Source: Prunella strophiata (Eukaryota; Chordata; Aves; Passeriformes; Prunellidae). From it: a stretch of DNA of 64,000 nt. The notes beneath the pieces are model-generated. The model was not told the DNA's origin, did no database searches, and saw nothing but the letters and a program-made list of their open reading frames with translations. Both the position numbers and the translations under genes were made by a program. Of the stretch, positions 1 to 12,485 are shown in pieces; within the stretch, counting starts at the first letter, position 1, and each line of letters begins with the position of its first letter. Location: assembly GCA_036583965.1 (NCBI GenBank), contig JAZBQD010000030.1, positions 56,669,551-56,733,550 on the forward strand. The letters are read 5' to 3'.

Positions 1-783
1 TATTTATTACATAATTTAAAATATTGCATGCCATGTTCATAGTGGATAGAAAAAAAGTTACAGCCTGAGTAGCAATGCAGTCTTAAAAATTTAGTCAAGT
101 CAGGCAGACCGTCCTCTGAAAATACATTTAAACAAGTTTATGAAGTAGTCTAATATTTTATTAGCATAGTTTAACACAGTTTTGTCACATAGAGAAACAA
201 TCTAAACTATTTATCCAAGCAATAGACATGCTTATGTACACCTATCTAAGTACATTTTACTGTGCCTTCTGTACAATATGGAGATTGACAGCAGTAATAT
301 TTTAAAAGTGCTATTCCTTTCCTCTTGAATATCAGTAATATAGTAGCTGACACTACTTTACAGGCAGAGAATTCTAAGTAGCAGCTTAGAATATATTGAG
401 ACTGAGTAAAAGTTCCTATCTTTACTCAAATACTGGAGAGTAAATAATGCCAGGATTACCAGTATATTTTGCTTTTGCTACTCAATTCCAATATGTTTAT
501 CCCCAAGCTGATTTCATTTGCAGTTCAAGAAACTTGTAGCTATCCCTGGGAGAATAATGATGTGGGTCAGAAGGTTTTGTATGGTCTGTGAAAAATTCTC
601 TGGTCTTCTCTGATGATCCATCACATCATTTATTGCTAAATAACTTTTAAAATACCCAGTCCTAATTTCTATTACTCACAAGTCTGACAACCTTTTTATG
701 AAGATACAGATAAAATTTATAGTCAGCTCAGCTAACAGTTTTTTAAATTGGTTTACTAGTTTGACTTACTGAAACTAAGCATG
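1..783. other. AT-rich unique DNA
   Basis: No repeat family, tandem array or credible open frame is visible. The sequence is AT-rich with scattered stops in all frames, as expected for avian intergenic or intronic DNA. Confidence 0.6.
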
Positions 784-958
784 GAATCATAAAATCATTT
801 AAGTTGGAAAACAACTTTAAGGTGATCAATGTCCAACTGATAGCCTGCACTTTTAAGTTCACTACTAAACCATGTTCCTAAGTGGCTTATCTACATATCT
901 TTAAAATAACTCCAGGGGTGGTGACTCAACCACTTCCTTGGGCAGTTGTATGTCTGGA
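784..958 (-). mobile_element. CR1 LINE 3'-end fragment
   Basis: Read on the plus strand, the left edge (AATCATAAAATCATTTAAG) is the reverse complement of the avian CR1 terminus. It continues through the 3' UTR, including an 'ACTACTAAACCATGTTCCTAA'-like segment and a block near 915-955 about a dressing-type 'CTCAACCACTTCCTTGGGCAG'-like CR1 motif. Only the last ~170 bp of the element remain, so this is a severely 5'-truncated, dead copy. Divergence from the expected CR1 sequence is moderate, suggesting an old insertion. Confidence 0.82.
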
Positions 959-3900
959 TCTCACCACCCATGTATGATTGTGGGGAGTGGCTATAGTGAT
1001 GCTCAGGTTCAGAAGCCACAAAGCAGATTCAATATTTGAAGTATGGCAATAGTTTCTATGAGAATCTTCCTAAAAAGGCAAGAAATATGAAAGAAAAGTA
1101 CATTGCAGATGAACTAACAGCAACTACACTTCATTCCCTGTCAGAGGGAAACTGCACAGGCCTTACTGCATAGAGCTTCACCTGAAGCAGAGAAAATAAA
1201 GCAGGTTGCAAACATTTTTAGCAATAATTTCTTTCCCATAGTTTTAGACTGCCCAGCACAGGTGGGACTGTGACATCCAGCTGCACCATGGGAATATAAA
1301 TGGGTCTTGCTGATGTGTATATGTGCCTTTGAAAATGTTAACAGTCCATGAAAAATTATTAAGCAACTGAGTGAACATGTAAATTCATCAGAAAGCTTTC
1401 AATACCTTCAATACCCTGTAACAGGTCTTCTGACAAATCATCATTGCCCTGTGGCATCAGCAGAAATGCACCAATTTCATCCCTGTTCATTTCTTGCAGA
1501 GGGCAGGGTGACAGTTTCCTGCCCCAAGCCCTATAAAAATGTATTAGTCTGTATTTCCAAGTCACATGGTTAATTTGCTTTCAGCATCAAACTGATTTTT
1601 GCTGCTCAGTTTACCTCTACAGGAATTCAAACTAAGCTAGAGCAAGGACTTCATGTTTTGGACTCCCACAGTAAGTAATTCTTTTTTATGCATTTACAAG
1701 TGTCTCTCTAAAGCACCATTCCTGGAAATAAGCAATTAATGATTCCCAAGAAAGATGTGCTTAGCACAGGTCTTGGCAAACCTGAGAGAGGCCTTCTTTT
1801 GGCTCAGAGGACAAAGTTTTTCTTCACAAACTATGAAATAAATCCACCATTGGCATAGGATGTGAGGGAGATGCAATTCCATCAAGTGGTACTTAATTCA
1901 TCTGGCAGCAAAGGTGCTTTTCTACAGAATACCTATTAAAATTGTACCTGCAGGATCAGGCCCTTCCTTGAAAAACCATGGAAATAACTTATCTATAAGG
2001 TTATTAATTTGGAATGGTTTCACATAGCAGAAAAATAAGAAACATTTAGTAATTACAATAGCTTGAGTGTTTGATCCAACTATAAGTATTGTAAGTAAGT
2101 ATTTAAAGGTAAGGGACTTGAAAGCTGTGGTTAGGGGCTTGATTCTTGCAATACATATGCAGTGATAAACACTAAATGGGAATATCCCTGGCCATTGAAA
2201 GCTCAGCATCTGTATTGCTAAATCATTACAACTGTCCCTGATGCAGTGATTTTCTGTGCCATATATCATCCTCCAAAACTATTTCTAGCAGTAGCTGGTG
2301 ACTTATCATGGAGGTGGGACCATTCCCTATTTGCAACACAGTCACTATGATCTGGAGAATATAGTGTGGCTGCAGGCTGGAGTCAAAGTCAGAGAGGTTT
2401 TCTCAGATATGTTTAATGCTGTAGTTGCAGAAACCAGACTCCAGAAACCTGAATATGTTGCCCAAGTGCTGGGAGAATGGCATCTGAAACAACCATGCAG
2501 ACATAGCCAAAGTATAAAGCTGAGAGGGCAGAGGTCCAAAATGCCTCCCTTTTATAGTTTTGATATTGTATGATTTTTAAGTATCATCATGTGTTTTGGT
2601 GCCAAAGACAAAAACCACTGACAGAATATCTGGAAATACTGAACCAAAATTTCTACTTCAACATTTCTGGTTTTTCTTTAACAGAGCTGAAAAATGTGTA
2701 CTCTTTTCTATTTGATCAAATATCATAGGAGAAATAACAAAGACTGTTTTGGAAGAAAGTCTATTTTCTACTGACTCAACAGAACCCTGTCCCTGTGTAT
2801 CTCTAGGATCTATGCTGAGTTATGATCGAAAGAGGAACTGCTGCACAATGCTATTAGAGAAATGGTGAAACTACAGAACTAAAAAGAAAGATTACAAAAG
2901 GGTGTGTGACTAAATGATGAATGCAAAACTGATTCTAAGAATGTGGATTAAAGCTTTCGATATCCTTTTTTTTTTTTTTTTCTCCAGCTATTACCAGAAA
3001 ACAACATTATAGCAATCTTACTTATAAAATAAGCCTTAAATTAAAAAAAAAAACAAAAGGGGGGAAAAAAGCAAATATATAAATTAGTTTTGTTGGATTG
3101 AAAAAATATCTTAACTAATCTGTAATGTGTCAGTGTGTTCTTAAGTGTTCCTGTCTAATTGATGTCCTGCTACTTGCTTATGCCTTACTTATATACTGGT
3201 TGGTTTTGTACAGTGCCTCATACAACGTTATCCGGAAACATAAAACAGGACTATTAAATGCTGGATGGTGATGATAATGCTAATAATAAAAGTATCATTT
3301 GATTAATTATATCAGCCTTTATTTGCATGAAACAGGCTTACATTTCCTTCTGCATTTTAATAATACAGTAATGGTTATTGTAATGAACTCATTAAATCTG
3401 AGAGTCAATATTAATGGACTATGAGAAGGAACTTTATGAACTTCATTGGCAGCCTACAAATAGTGGATTAATATAAAATACAGAATGAGTCAATTGGTTG
3501 TATAGTTATGAGTAATCAATTTATATTACTAAAAGTGCCTTAAGTTAGAAGCAAACATTTTAAAATACTGGGCTGAATCCTTGTTAGATGTAAATCAATA
3601 AAAGGAGGTCAATCTAAACCAGATGCAGTTTTGGAACAGCATTTTAGCAAAGGAAATGTTGTTTGTATTGATAAAAATATTGTCAATACTAAATCATCAG
3701 GCAGGCCCCAGAATATGATGATACTGCGTTGATATAATGTGATTTTAATGGATATCTGTATATTTTAATCCTTTATTACTGTGCATCTATATAATAATTT
3801 CATGCAATTTTAATTATTCTATTTCCTATCTTTGTGTTTGCATATACTTTAAAGAAAAATTTCAATTCAGGTATTATTTTCAAACTTTTCTCCAGGCTTC

Positions 3901-4035
3901 AACAGTTAAACACTACTTTTTTATTTTAGGTTACAACGGAGTTAATTTTGTTGTGCAATTGCTTGTGTTTAATGGCTGTTTTGATATGAGAAACATGTAT
4001 GTTTATGAAAATTCAGAATTTTAGAAACATACAAT
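959..4035. other. AT-rich unique DNA with homopolymer runs
   Basis: About 3 kb with no verified gene. It contains a T run at about 2969-2990 and an A-rich stretch at about 3040-3070. A minus-strand open frame at 1359-1565 reads somewhat protein-like but matches nothing I recognise. A faint ancient-repeat signature lies at 3565-3640. The rest shows no structure I can name. Confidence 0.5.
3565..3640. repeat. possible ancient amniote dispersed-repeat relic
   Basis: The phrase GGCTGAATCCTTGTTAGATG followed by TGTAAATC-type sequence and a GGAGGTCAATCTAAACCAG stretch resembles degraded copies of an old interspersed element common in reptile and bird genomes, with a motif of the type 'gggctgaatcc ... 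tgtaaatcag ... caatgga ... accag'. The match is short and diverged. It could be coincidence. Confidence 0.25.
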
Positions 4036-4039
4036 GTAC

Positions 4040-4670
4040 TTAGGTGAGTGGAGGAAAACAGGAATATATATAACTTATTTAGCAAGTTTGCAGGAGTGCA
4101 GAACACAGCTTGTAACAGGAATGTAACTTGTTAGGTAGAAACAACTTGTACCAGAACACATAAGAATATAGTTGCTAGGTAAAAGCCATAAAGATAAGAT
4201 GTATATTGTGAAAGCTCAATAAAGCAAGACTCAGGCATTGTTGAAACCCATGAGCAGAACCTTTTGCTTAAGGAGCCAGCAAGAACCAGGCTCCTGGTTT
4301 TGACCAGGACAAACTGACCTGGGAGCTAGGCCAAACCTCCATTGAACCTGCCCAGAGACAGAGGTCAAACACCAAACACCCGAGGAAGACCATTCACTTC
4401 ATCAGAAGACCCCTGCCTGTGACCCCCAGGGGGCTTGGCACCACAGAAGACTAACTATAAGACGAATCACAAGGGGGTGGAGAGTGGGTGGGGAATGGGC
4501 AGGCAGGGAGGTGTGGACTTGCAGGGCCAATGTGTATTTAAACCTGAAACCTCTCTCACCAGGTATGCATGTAATGGTGGAAATATTCCCCATGCATCCC
4601 AGCTGGAATAAAGCATACCTGCTTTACAATTTTAATTGTAAAGTCCTTATTCACCAACTCAGTTTCAACA
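4040..4670 (+). mobile_element. solo LTR of an endogenous retrovirus
   Basis: An isolated, more GC-rich segment with long terminal repeat organisation. A TATA-like element GTATTTAAAC lies near 4533-4542. A poly(A) signal AATAAA follows at 4607-4612, then a 22-nt near-perfect inverted repeat at 4622-4643. The element ends around 4667-4670 with CA. The last ~70 bp closely match a second copy at 24889-24957, which shows that this is a dispersed family. No gag, pol or env homology flanks it, so it is probably a solo LTR left by recombination. The left boundary is uncertain and no target-site duplication was identified. I infer class from structure only and cannot tell ERVL from ERVK. Confidence 0.65.
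4607..4612 (+). promoter_or_regulatory. poly(A) signal in LTR
   Basis: AATAAA within the conserved LTR end, followed 10 nt later by a 10-bp-stem hairpin (4622-4643). The order signal-hairpin-terminal CA is the same in the second copy at 24905 onward. Confidence 0.5.
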
Positions 4671-5136
4671 AAAATTACAAAAGCTGTATTAAAATTGGAA
4701 AAGCTGACAATGTGGCAGTTATGAAAATCCAAACAACAAAAGAATTGCTAATGTCCATGAAAGGACTGCCATTCAAAATAAAGGTTTTGTTAAAATAAGG
4801 AGTGTCATAATTTGCCATAAAGTGGTTTTAATCCCTTCTTGTTATGCTCCTTAGCTGGGATGTCCAGATATTGCACAGAGGGTCTTTCTGTAACAGAGAT
4901 GGGCACTATAGGGCACTGAATTTCCAACTTAGTGCTGCCAAAATGTCTATTTCCTGGATTATGCTTTTATTAGAGTTCTGATTTGTGCAATATTGCTGTG
5001 CCCAGAGACATGGCAAGGACACCCAGGAGGGCAATGTGGCAGCCAGGTCCCCCACACAAGAGAGATTAACAATCCCATGCATGAAGCAGTAAGCCATATA
5101 GGCAGGGGTTCAGTTTCTCTGTGCTCCCTGACTTTG
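4671..5136. other. unique spacer between LTR and CR1
   Basis: About 470 bp, AT-rich at first and more balanced after 4980. No repeat family is recognised and the open frames on either strand are shadows. Confidence 0.45.
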
Positions 5137-5833
5137 CTGGTACCTTGCACCTTTGGTGGACATGAAGCTTGACATGACCCAGAAACCTGCACTTGCAGCC
5201 CAAAAGTCCAACAACATCCTGGGCTTCATCCAAAGCAGCACAGCCAGCAGGGTGAGAGAGGGGATTCTACCACTCTGCTCTGCTCTGGTGAGACCCCAGC
5301 TACAGTGCTGCATCCAGCTCTGGGGCTCCCAACACAAGAAGCACATGGACCTTCCAGAGCAGGAGCAGAGGAAACCACAACGATGATTGGAGGCTTTGGA
5401 GCACCTCTCCTATAAAGACAGACTGAGAAGGTTGGAGTTGTTCAATCTCAGGAAGAGGAGGCTCAGGGGAAACCTTATAGCACCCTTCCAGTACCTCAAA
5501 GTGGTCCACAGGAGAGCTGGGGAGGGAATTTTGATAAGGACACTGTCATGATAGAACAAGGGGGACTAACTTTAAAATAAATTAGATTAATGTAGATTAA
5601 TAGGTACTATTAATACCTAGCTATCAGGAAGAAAGTCTTTCCTGTCACAGTGGTGAAACACTGGCACAGGTTGCCCAGAAGAGGTTGTGTTTGTCCCATG
5701 CCTGAAAACGTTTAAGGCCAGGTTGGCTGGGGCTTTGAGCAATGTGATCTAATGTGTGGCATCCTTGTCCATAGCAGGGGGTTTGGAACTAGGTGATTCT
5801 TCAGGTCTTTTCCAATCCAAACCATTCTATTTA
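5137..5833 (+). mobile_element. CR1 LINE, 3' portion (ORF2 C-terminus plus 3' UTR)
   Basis: The translated segment at about 5205-5380 contains the CR1 ORF2 C-terminal signature, with residues such as NNILGFIQSS, ALVRPQL and IQLWGSQHKK, before a stop where the family normally continues. From about 5390 the matches move to another frame (DRLRRLELF-type region), so the coding part is frameshifted. The 3' UTR follows ('GGTTGCCCAGA', 'GGCCAGGTTGGCTGGGGCTTT') and ends at TTTTCCAATCCAAACCATTC near 5833. Small local duplications of ATTAATA-type sequence lie at 5580-5625. This is a 5'-truncated, dead copy. It could not encode an active reverse transcriptase. Confidence 0.93.
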
Positions 5834-7429
5834 CCTATAACATGTCCTCTGCTTGAAACTTTACCAGCAACTGTGGCATTGTTGATGACTTTCTCTTCAC
5901 TGAAGTTTTTCATGTCTGATAAGTAGTACACCATTGTAGGACCTTTGCTTTAGACTCCTTTTTCTGGCTTTCTGTGAAAAACTGTAGGAACTTAATAATT
6001 ACCCCAGAGACTTAAATCCCCCTTTTGAATTTGGTTGAATATTAATTCATCAGTTAAAAGGTGGAGGGACAACCACAATGTCCTCCCCATGCCCCAGTAA
6101 GAGAAAATAAATCTCGATTTTTTTTTTTAAGTCAAGAAAAATGAAGATGCAAATAGGATGCAAAATGAAGTTTAGACAGTTAATATTTTCTTTTTTTTTC
6201 TTTTTTTATCACTGTGTGCTGTTATAAAATACAGCTCTGAAAGTTCTGATAAAAACCCCCAGTTCTTTGTTTTAGCTTTCTTAATAAAATTTGAAATAGT
6301 GCAGCCTTTTCTTCCCTTCAACCCCCTTGACCCTTGTCCTGGTTTTTGCTGGGGTGAAAACATGAGAACGCTAAGGTCAATAAGGACTACATGTAAGAAT
6401 TTCTGATCCTCAGTCACAGTAAGAAGTTCAAAGCATTTAAATACAGAATTTTGACTTGAGGAATAAAAAGAAAATATTAAAATGATCTTGGGATATGCTA
6501 TAATGAGTGAAACACCTCAGATTTTGTGATTGTCTCTCCATACTCCAGTCTCACTCAGTGGATTTCACCCTTGTTGAATGTATTTTTAACAGGTAAGTAC
6601 TAGTTCAAAATATGCACACACACATCACAGGAGCCACAGCGAGTCCCTGCTTGGAGGTAAGAAATGAGTAAACAAACAAAAGGAACAGATTCCTCAACCT
6701 ACTCACACAGTTCTGTCTCTGGAGCATTGCATGTTTTTGTAATGTAGCTCAAGTAGAGAATGAGATGTGAAGCAAAGGAAAAAAACAAATAAACCCACAG
6801 TATTTTCTGACCTCAGGGACAGTCTTTTATCTTGACAGTGTTCTGCCCTTTCACTTTTCTCCTGGACATTTGACCAAAATGACCAGGCCTATGAATCTTA
6901 ATAATAAGACCCATTCTTATTTCATGAGCAGAAGAAACTTTGGTAGCTGATATTTCAGGTTTTTTTAAACCATCCCAAAATCTAGAAAATTTCTATAAAA
7001 TAAAAACAATAACTGATTTCCTTTTACAAAGTTTTGAGGTCTTTGGGGGATATTTTTTTCTTATTTCTTCTGTTTGGTGGTTTGTCTTTTTTTTTTTTTT
7101 TTAATTTTATTTTATTTATGAATGTTTCACAAGGCACAAAATTTACATATTTGGAAAGATTATCTAGGAAGCTTTAGTATCTACCAGCCATTATGAAAAA
7201 TCATGCTGATGCTAACTAGTAAGATTATTTCTTTACTGTGAGTAAAGGGCTTTGTTCCTCATATATTTGAGTAGCAAGGACCCTATAAATTGATAAATTG
7301 TCCAGAGATCCACTTGCAGCAGGCATAAGTTGAAGATTCAAGCTAAAGGAACCACAATGTCTCGTGCCAGGAGGGTTCATGTTTAGTATGAAGCACAGCA
7401 CTGTGAGGGGGCTGGGCATGCCTGGATTT
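5834..7429. other. AT-rich unique DNA
   Basis: No gene recognised. T-rich runs occur at about 6118-6129, 6189-6209 and 7087-7103. The segment 6330-6370 has a faint resemblance to the start of an avian LTR-type repeat but is too short to call. Confidence 0.5.
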
Positions 7430-8390
7430 TAGCATGCTATGCCATTGAAATTTTGCTGCCTTGTGTACCCAGCCTAGGTGACCATGTGTGATGGACACAG
7501 CTGTGAAATTTAGCACCTAGAACTGCTGATTTCCACTTGCAAATAGACTTGTCCCTAGTGCAGGTTAATGTGGTGCTGCACCTTCCTGTGGCCATGCAGT
7601 AGCTCCAGTTGCTTCCCTGTAGCTTTGTTTTGTAGTTACTGTCTTAGACCTAGTTTGAGGACTGGTGTGAACAGGGTGGGATACACAAACCCCATGGCAC
7701 TGATAACTTTGACTGAGAGCCCCTGTGAAAGGATAAGCAATTCCCTGAAGGACAGCATTAATCAGCTGTGGGTGCTCCCGAGCACGGCCTTATGAGCGCT
7801 CCCAGGGCCTGGAGTGCATCACCCTCCTAGGAGATGGCTGAGCTGAGGAATTTAGCTGATTGAGTCTCAGGTGATGGGTAAGAAATGCTGTGAAGAAGCT
7901 AAAAAACAAGGTCCTACACAGCTTTTCCATGGGAGTCATACCACCAGCTCCCACCTGGGCTACACTGAAGCAGCACTACAGCTACACCCGCATTTGGGTT
8001 TGTGCCTCCTCTGTCTGTGCCTGGTGCTCTGTGATCACTGGGCTGGTTCTGACTCTCATCACCATCTCGAGCCCTGATCCTGACCTGGACTTGCTATTCA
8101 GAATTGCCAGGTCACTGCTCCTGCCTTGTCCTCCCTGATCTCATCTCCTTTTCCTGGAGGCCCCTGCTGCTTCCTGAAAACTAAGATCTGAAGCTGATTG
8201 GTGAGAGAACATCAACTTTTTTGATCAACACTTCAAGAACTTTGCATTCAGCCTGGCTGCAAAGGTCTGTGGAGGCCTCCAGTGCAACTGGACCGTGCTC
8301 ATCCCTGAACTGGAGGTTCAGTTCTTAACAGACAGTTTGGAGCTGTTTGGCAGCTCCAAACAGGACACATTACTATGATTTAAGTGTTGA
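7430..8390. repeat. unidentified GC-richer segment, possibly a degraded retroelement
   Basis: About 960 bp stand out from the AT-rich surroundings by higher GC, with many CTG/CAG-type words and several overlapping short open frames (7568-7795, 7871-8077, 7890-8138), none with recognised homology. Such islands in bird DNA are often old ERV or LTR remnants. I see no terminal TG/CA, poly(A) tail or target duplication. A decayed processed pseudogene or an unmodelled noncoding exon are alternatives. Confidence 0.3.
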
Positions 8391-11300
8391 ACAGACAGTT
8401 TTCACCTGTTAATCAACCTGGATATTTCACTGTAGGATATGTTTTTCTTTTATAGAGATAGAATGCCAGCTATTTAAATGTTATATTTTGCTATTACTCT
8501 CTAACACTGTGGGGCTGTGTTATTCCCTGCTGTAGAAAAAGCTATTAAAAATCAAGAAGTTACATGACTTTGTCTTACCCTAGCTTTCTGGTCTTTTCCC
8601 AAATGAATCTTCCTTTTCTGATTTTGTTTTCCTTTTTATCCTATGTTTCAAGGTATCTTGATACTACATCTAATCCTTAATTCATATTTGCAATTCCTTC
8701 TCTCAGTGGGTATGGGACAATAGACAATGAAGTTTTGCCATCTTAAATGAGCTAAGAAGTTATTCTCAGTTGCTAGTACTCTGGTTTGTCTTTAGAATCT
8801 TTTTTTCTTTTGTCATTCCATTCCTTAGAATATGTAAGAACATTTATGGGAGGTCATTACTGTATTTTGCTGAAAAATGATCAAACTTTTCAGACATAAT
8901 TATAGGTGGTTACATGACACTTCATTTTCCAGCATGCTTTAGTTTAGATGCACCAAAAAAGAAATGTTATATATGATGGCTAATGAATCATGCCCAGCCA
9001 CCCTTCACAACTCTTTTCCTCTACTACCTTCATGTTTCTGTTTTCTTTGCTCCCTATCTTTCCAGACCTCTGGTTCTGAATGTTAATGATGAAATTGTTG
9101 GTTCTACTCTATGCAATTATTCTCAGAAAATTAAGCCTCACATAATGTATACTTTAAACATGATGATATATTCTCACAAATGAATAGCAATGATATACAA
9201 AGGAGCACAAATTTCTGATTAGTGAACATTTCACTAACTGGTCAAGAAAGAATAGCAATTCATTGAAAATAACTTATGGAAGGGACAAAGTTTCCTTCTC
9301 TTGTAAAGTAATTTATTACTCCCAAGAAAACTGCTTAGAAATCTCTAAGCAGGGAATATCCCAGGAAAAGAAAAAAAAAAACCCAAAAACAAAACACCTA
9401 AATTAACACTTGCACAACTCTGCCACTTTAAAATTATGTTTTCCTAAGCAATACAGTAAGAAGAAATGATGGTAGGTGATATTCCTGTTTATTCAGAAGT
9501 GACAGAGCCATTTGATTTCCTGAGCAGTAAACAGGACATACGACATCAGTAAAAATAACAGTAATCAACTAGCAGACTCAGCAATAAAACTAGATTAACA
9601 TAATGGGGAAAGAACATTGGAAGAACGTGTGGAGATTTTGACTTCAGTTACTCTGGTGTATATCAGGGAATCAGCTGATGTAAGTTAAAAACCAGACATA
9701 CTTTGAAGCACCTGAGAAGAGAATTTTGAGTCAAAGTTTTCATTGCTGTGATCAAATGAGTAGAGATGATTTAGAAACTATGTTTCAGTTTAAAATGATG
9801 AAAAGAATATTTTCCTGCCTAGAATATTGCAACTCCATTATCTACTAGAGAGTCTGTGTTGCTTTGTAATAAATCTTTACACACTCCAAGACCTGTCTTG
9901 TAGGGCATTTCTCTTTAATAAACTCCTAATTTTTTATGCTCTTCATTAACTATACTTTACATGTAAGTTTTAGAAATTATTTGCTGCCCCAGATAGGTGG
10001 AAACACCATTAGCTTTATACTACCACTGTTACCAGACTCTAAATTTTACTAGCTTTACCACTTATTCTCTCTAGAATCATATTTTGCTCATGTCCTCTGC
10101 TGACACAACTACCCAGGGGACGTAAACATAGGCACTGTATTAAGTATATGATATGATTCAGGTATGAAAGCAGTGAGGGGAGAAATTATTTCTGAACCTC
10201 TTCTCTTTGTCAACTCAGTAAAAGAGGACCATAAAAGCCTATATTTTTCATTATTAAATCAATTTAAAAGTCAGGGTACAGCTAATTGTGGGAGTTCTGT
10301 CTAACTTCCATAGTTCCATTCTGTTTCAGGCAAAATGACAGTAAAGGACAAAAGAAGTGTAGCATACTGCAGAAGAAATACAAGAGAAGGGTGGAACAGA
10401 TGGAGTGAGATGACTTTGGTGGTGTATAATAGGGTTGTCACAGATATTCAAAGAGAGATTAGAGTCTAATTTTGCTTTTACCCCTTCTTTTTTAATAGGT
10501 ACTGTATGAGCTGTGGCAGTAACAGAGGGCTTCTCATTAAACTCATTATTCTTACCCCACAGTAAGACAATAAGAGAACTTAGTCCATAACTTTGTTAAA
10601 TTCATCATCTTTAACAGGAAACAATAGCAATTGTGATTTTTTTTTTCTGATCATCTAAGAGCTCAGTGTATCATATCAATATATCCTGGAAAATTAAAAA
10701 TGCAAGCAGGCTGCAATCTAGTAACTCTAAAGCCCCACTTTTGCTGTTTGTTGCGTACAAAATGACACCCAAATTCTACGGAAACAAAAAAGGAAAAGGA
10801 CAGGGGATTAGACATCCCTGTGGCTCACTATATGATAGACAGTATACCTGGAAGTCTCTTGCCTTGTGGTACATCACTGACTCCTTTTAAAGGAAAGTAT
10901 CTCCCATTAAACTTGAAGAACAGAAGAAAAATATTAAGTTCCTCCCCCCATCTTCTTTCAATTCAAGCCCTAAACAAAAAGAAGTGTGTTTGAATCATAG
11001 ATGTCCCCTCCACACTTGTGAAATGAGGTATTGTTCCCCTGTGTGGAGAGAGAACAATCCTTTACTGCACAAAATTAACTACCTTATCATACTAGAGGTT
11101 TATGAGTCTGTCACAGGGTTTTATAAATGCACACTCTGAGTGATGACCAACAGAAATCAAGGAAGGTGGCCAGCAATTCAAGATTCCTATCCTTATGTGT
11201 ATACCAGTGTGTGAATATACAGGTCTAATGAACAGATGAACAATTTAGAAGGTAAGTTAAGACTCTAAAAAGGTCTTCATGTCTCATTTGAAACTAAATT

Positions 11301-12430
11301 TTTCTGATAGTTTTGTCTATGCCTTCACAGTGCAGTATCTTTGCTATTCTATCTCACTATTGCTTAAAAAATTAACTTCCATATCCTGTATGTTGCGTGG
11401 TGCAGCCTCCCTTCCTTGGCTTAATGATTACATAAAGTGTCTGGACTAAAAGGCAGTGACAGAATATGTTCTTGTTACTGGAGCATACAAAGAGAAAGCA
11501 GTCTTGAGGAAATCGCAATGGGTGTAAAGTTGATCATACTGGGCAGGGTGAAGACAAGAAGTATAGAGATGAGACAGTGATCTAAGTTTGAGGCTCAGCA
11601 GTTTTCAAAAAGAACTCTTTCTCTGAAAAATAAGTGATATTAGCAACCATTGGACACATCTCACTCACAGAGTGGTCTGCAATTTCCTTACCTGCAGACT
11701 AAACGAGAAACCTTTTGCTAATACTCTCTGAGGCCATAACTCTTTGCTAAGGCTACTATGTACTCAAAACAGCAGCTGCTCAAGGATGGCCTGAAATGGA
11801 TCTGAACTAGTGAAGTAAGTTAACATTTTCAAAAGCATGTATGTATATGACCTGGCTTCTTAGCAAGGTCTTCAAATGTGTCTCAGAAAGGTGAGGTGCT
11901 TAAATATGCAGATACCCGGCTATATTTTTCTCTCCTTAGAAATGTCAGTGTACTTAACTTTTATTGATTTCAGAGACATTAATTTCAATGAGTGGACTAG
12001 CAAGACACTTTCAGAAAATCTGAGCAAGCATCTGCATGAAACTTAAAGCCCTCAAATACCTGTGTAAATCTGACCCTTTTGTACTGAGAAATACTTAGAA
12101 TCACAGTGAAGAGGAGTGGGATTTGGTCTCTGAATTACCTGTGACTTAGACAAGTAGGTGTTTTTGAAAATTCTCAAACATGAAAATGAGTTTGTTACTT
12201 TATACTCTAATGTGATTTTTTTTCCCCCTTCAGTCTATTGACATGAACAAATAAAATATACAGGTATGTGGTTTACAGTAGGATAGCAGTGAAGCAGGAT
12301 GTACACACTGCAGGAAAAGGGTAAGTAAGAAATGAAGGTTGTGATTGATATTCATCCTGGCTAAATCTGAATAGAGAATGGGACAGTGAAGGTGAATGTC
12401 CTTGAAAAGAGATATAACAATTGAACTAGT
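8391..12430. other. AT-rich unique DNA
   Basis: About 4 kb without a supported gene or repeat family. Only short A-runs (for example 9368-9382) and short chance frames were seen. Confidence 0.5.
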
Positions 12431-12444
12431 AACAAAGACTAAGC

Positions 12445-12485
12445 TTTTTTGTTGTTTTGTTTTGTTTTGTTGAGTTTTTTTTTTA
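12445..12485 (+). repeat. T-rich (TTTTG)n-like low-complexity tract
   Basis: TTTTTTG is followed by several TTTTG units and then a run of T. It may be the reverse complement of a decayed poly-A tail, but no attached element is recognisable. Confidence 0.6.

Noticed and set aside
5110..5509. Minus-strand frames of 69-78 codons
   Set aside because: Antisense of CR1 ORF2 and 3' UTR.
6330..6370. Start of an avian LTR-type repeat (TCCTGGTTTTTGCTGGGGTG)
   Set aside because: Only about 20 bp agree and the following sequence does not continue the match.
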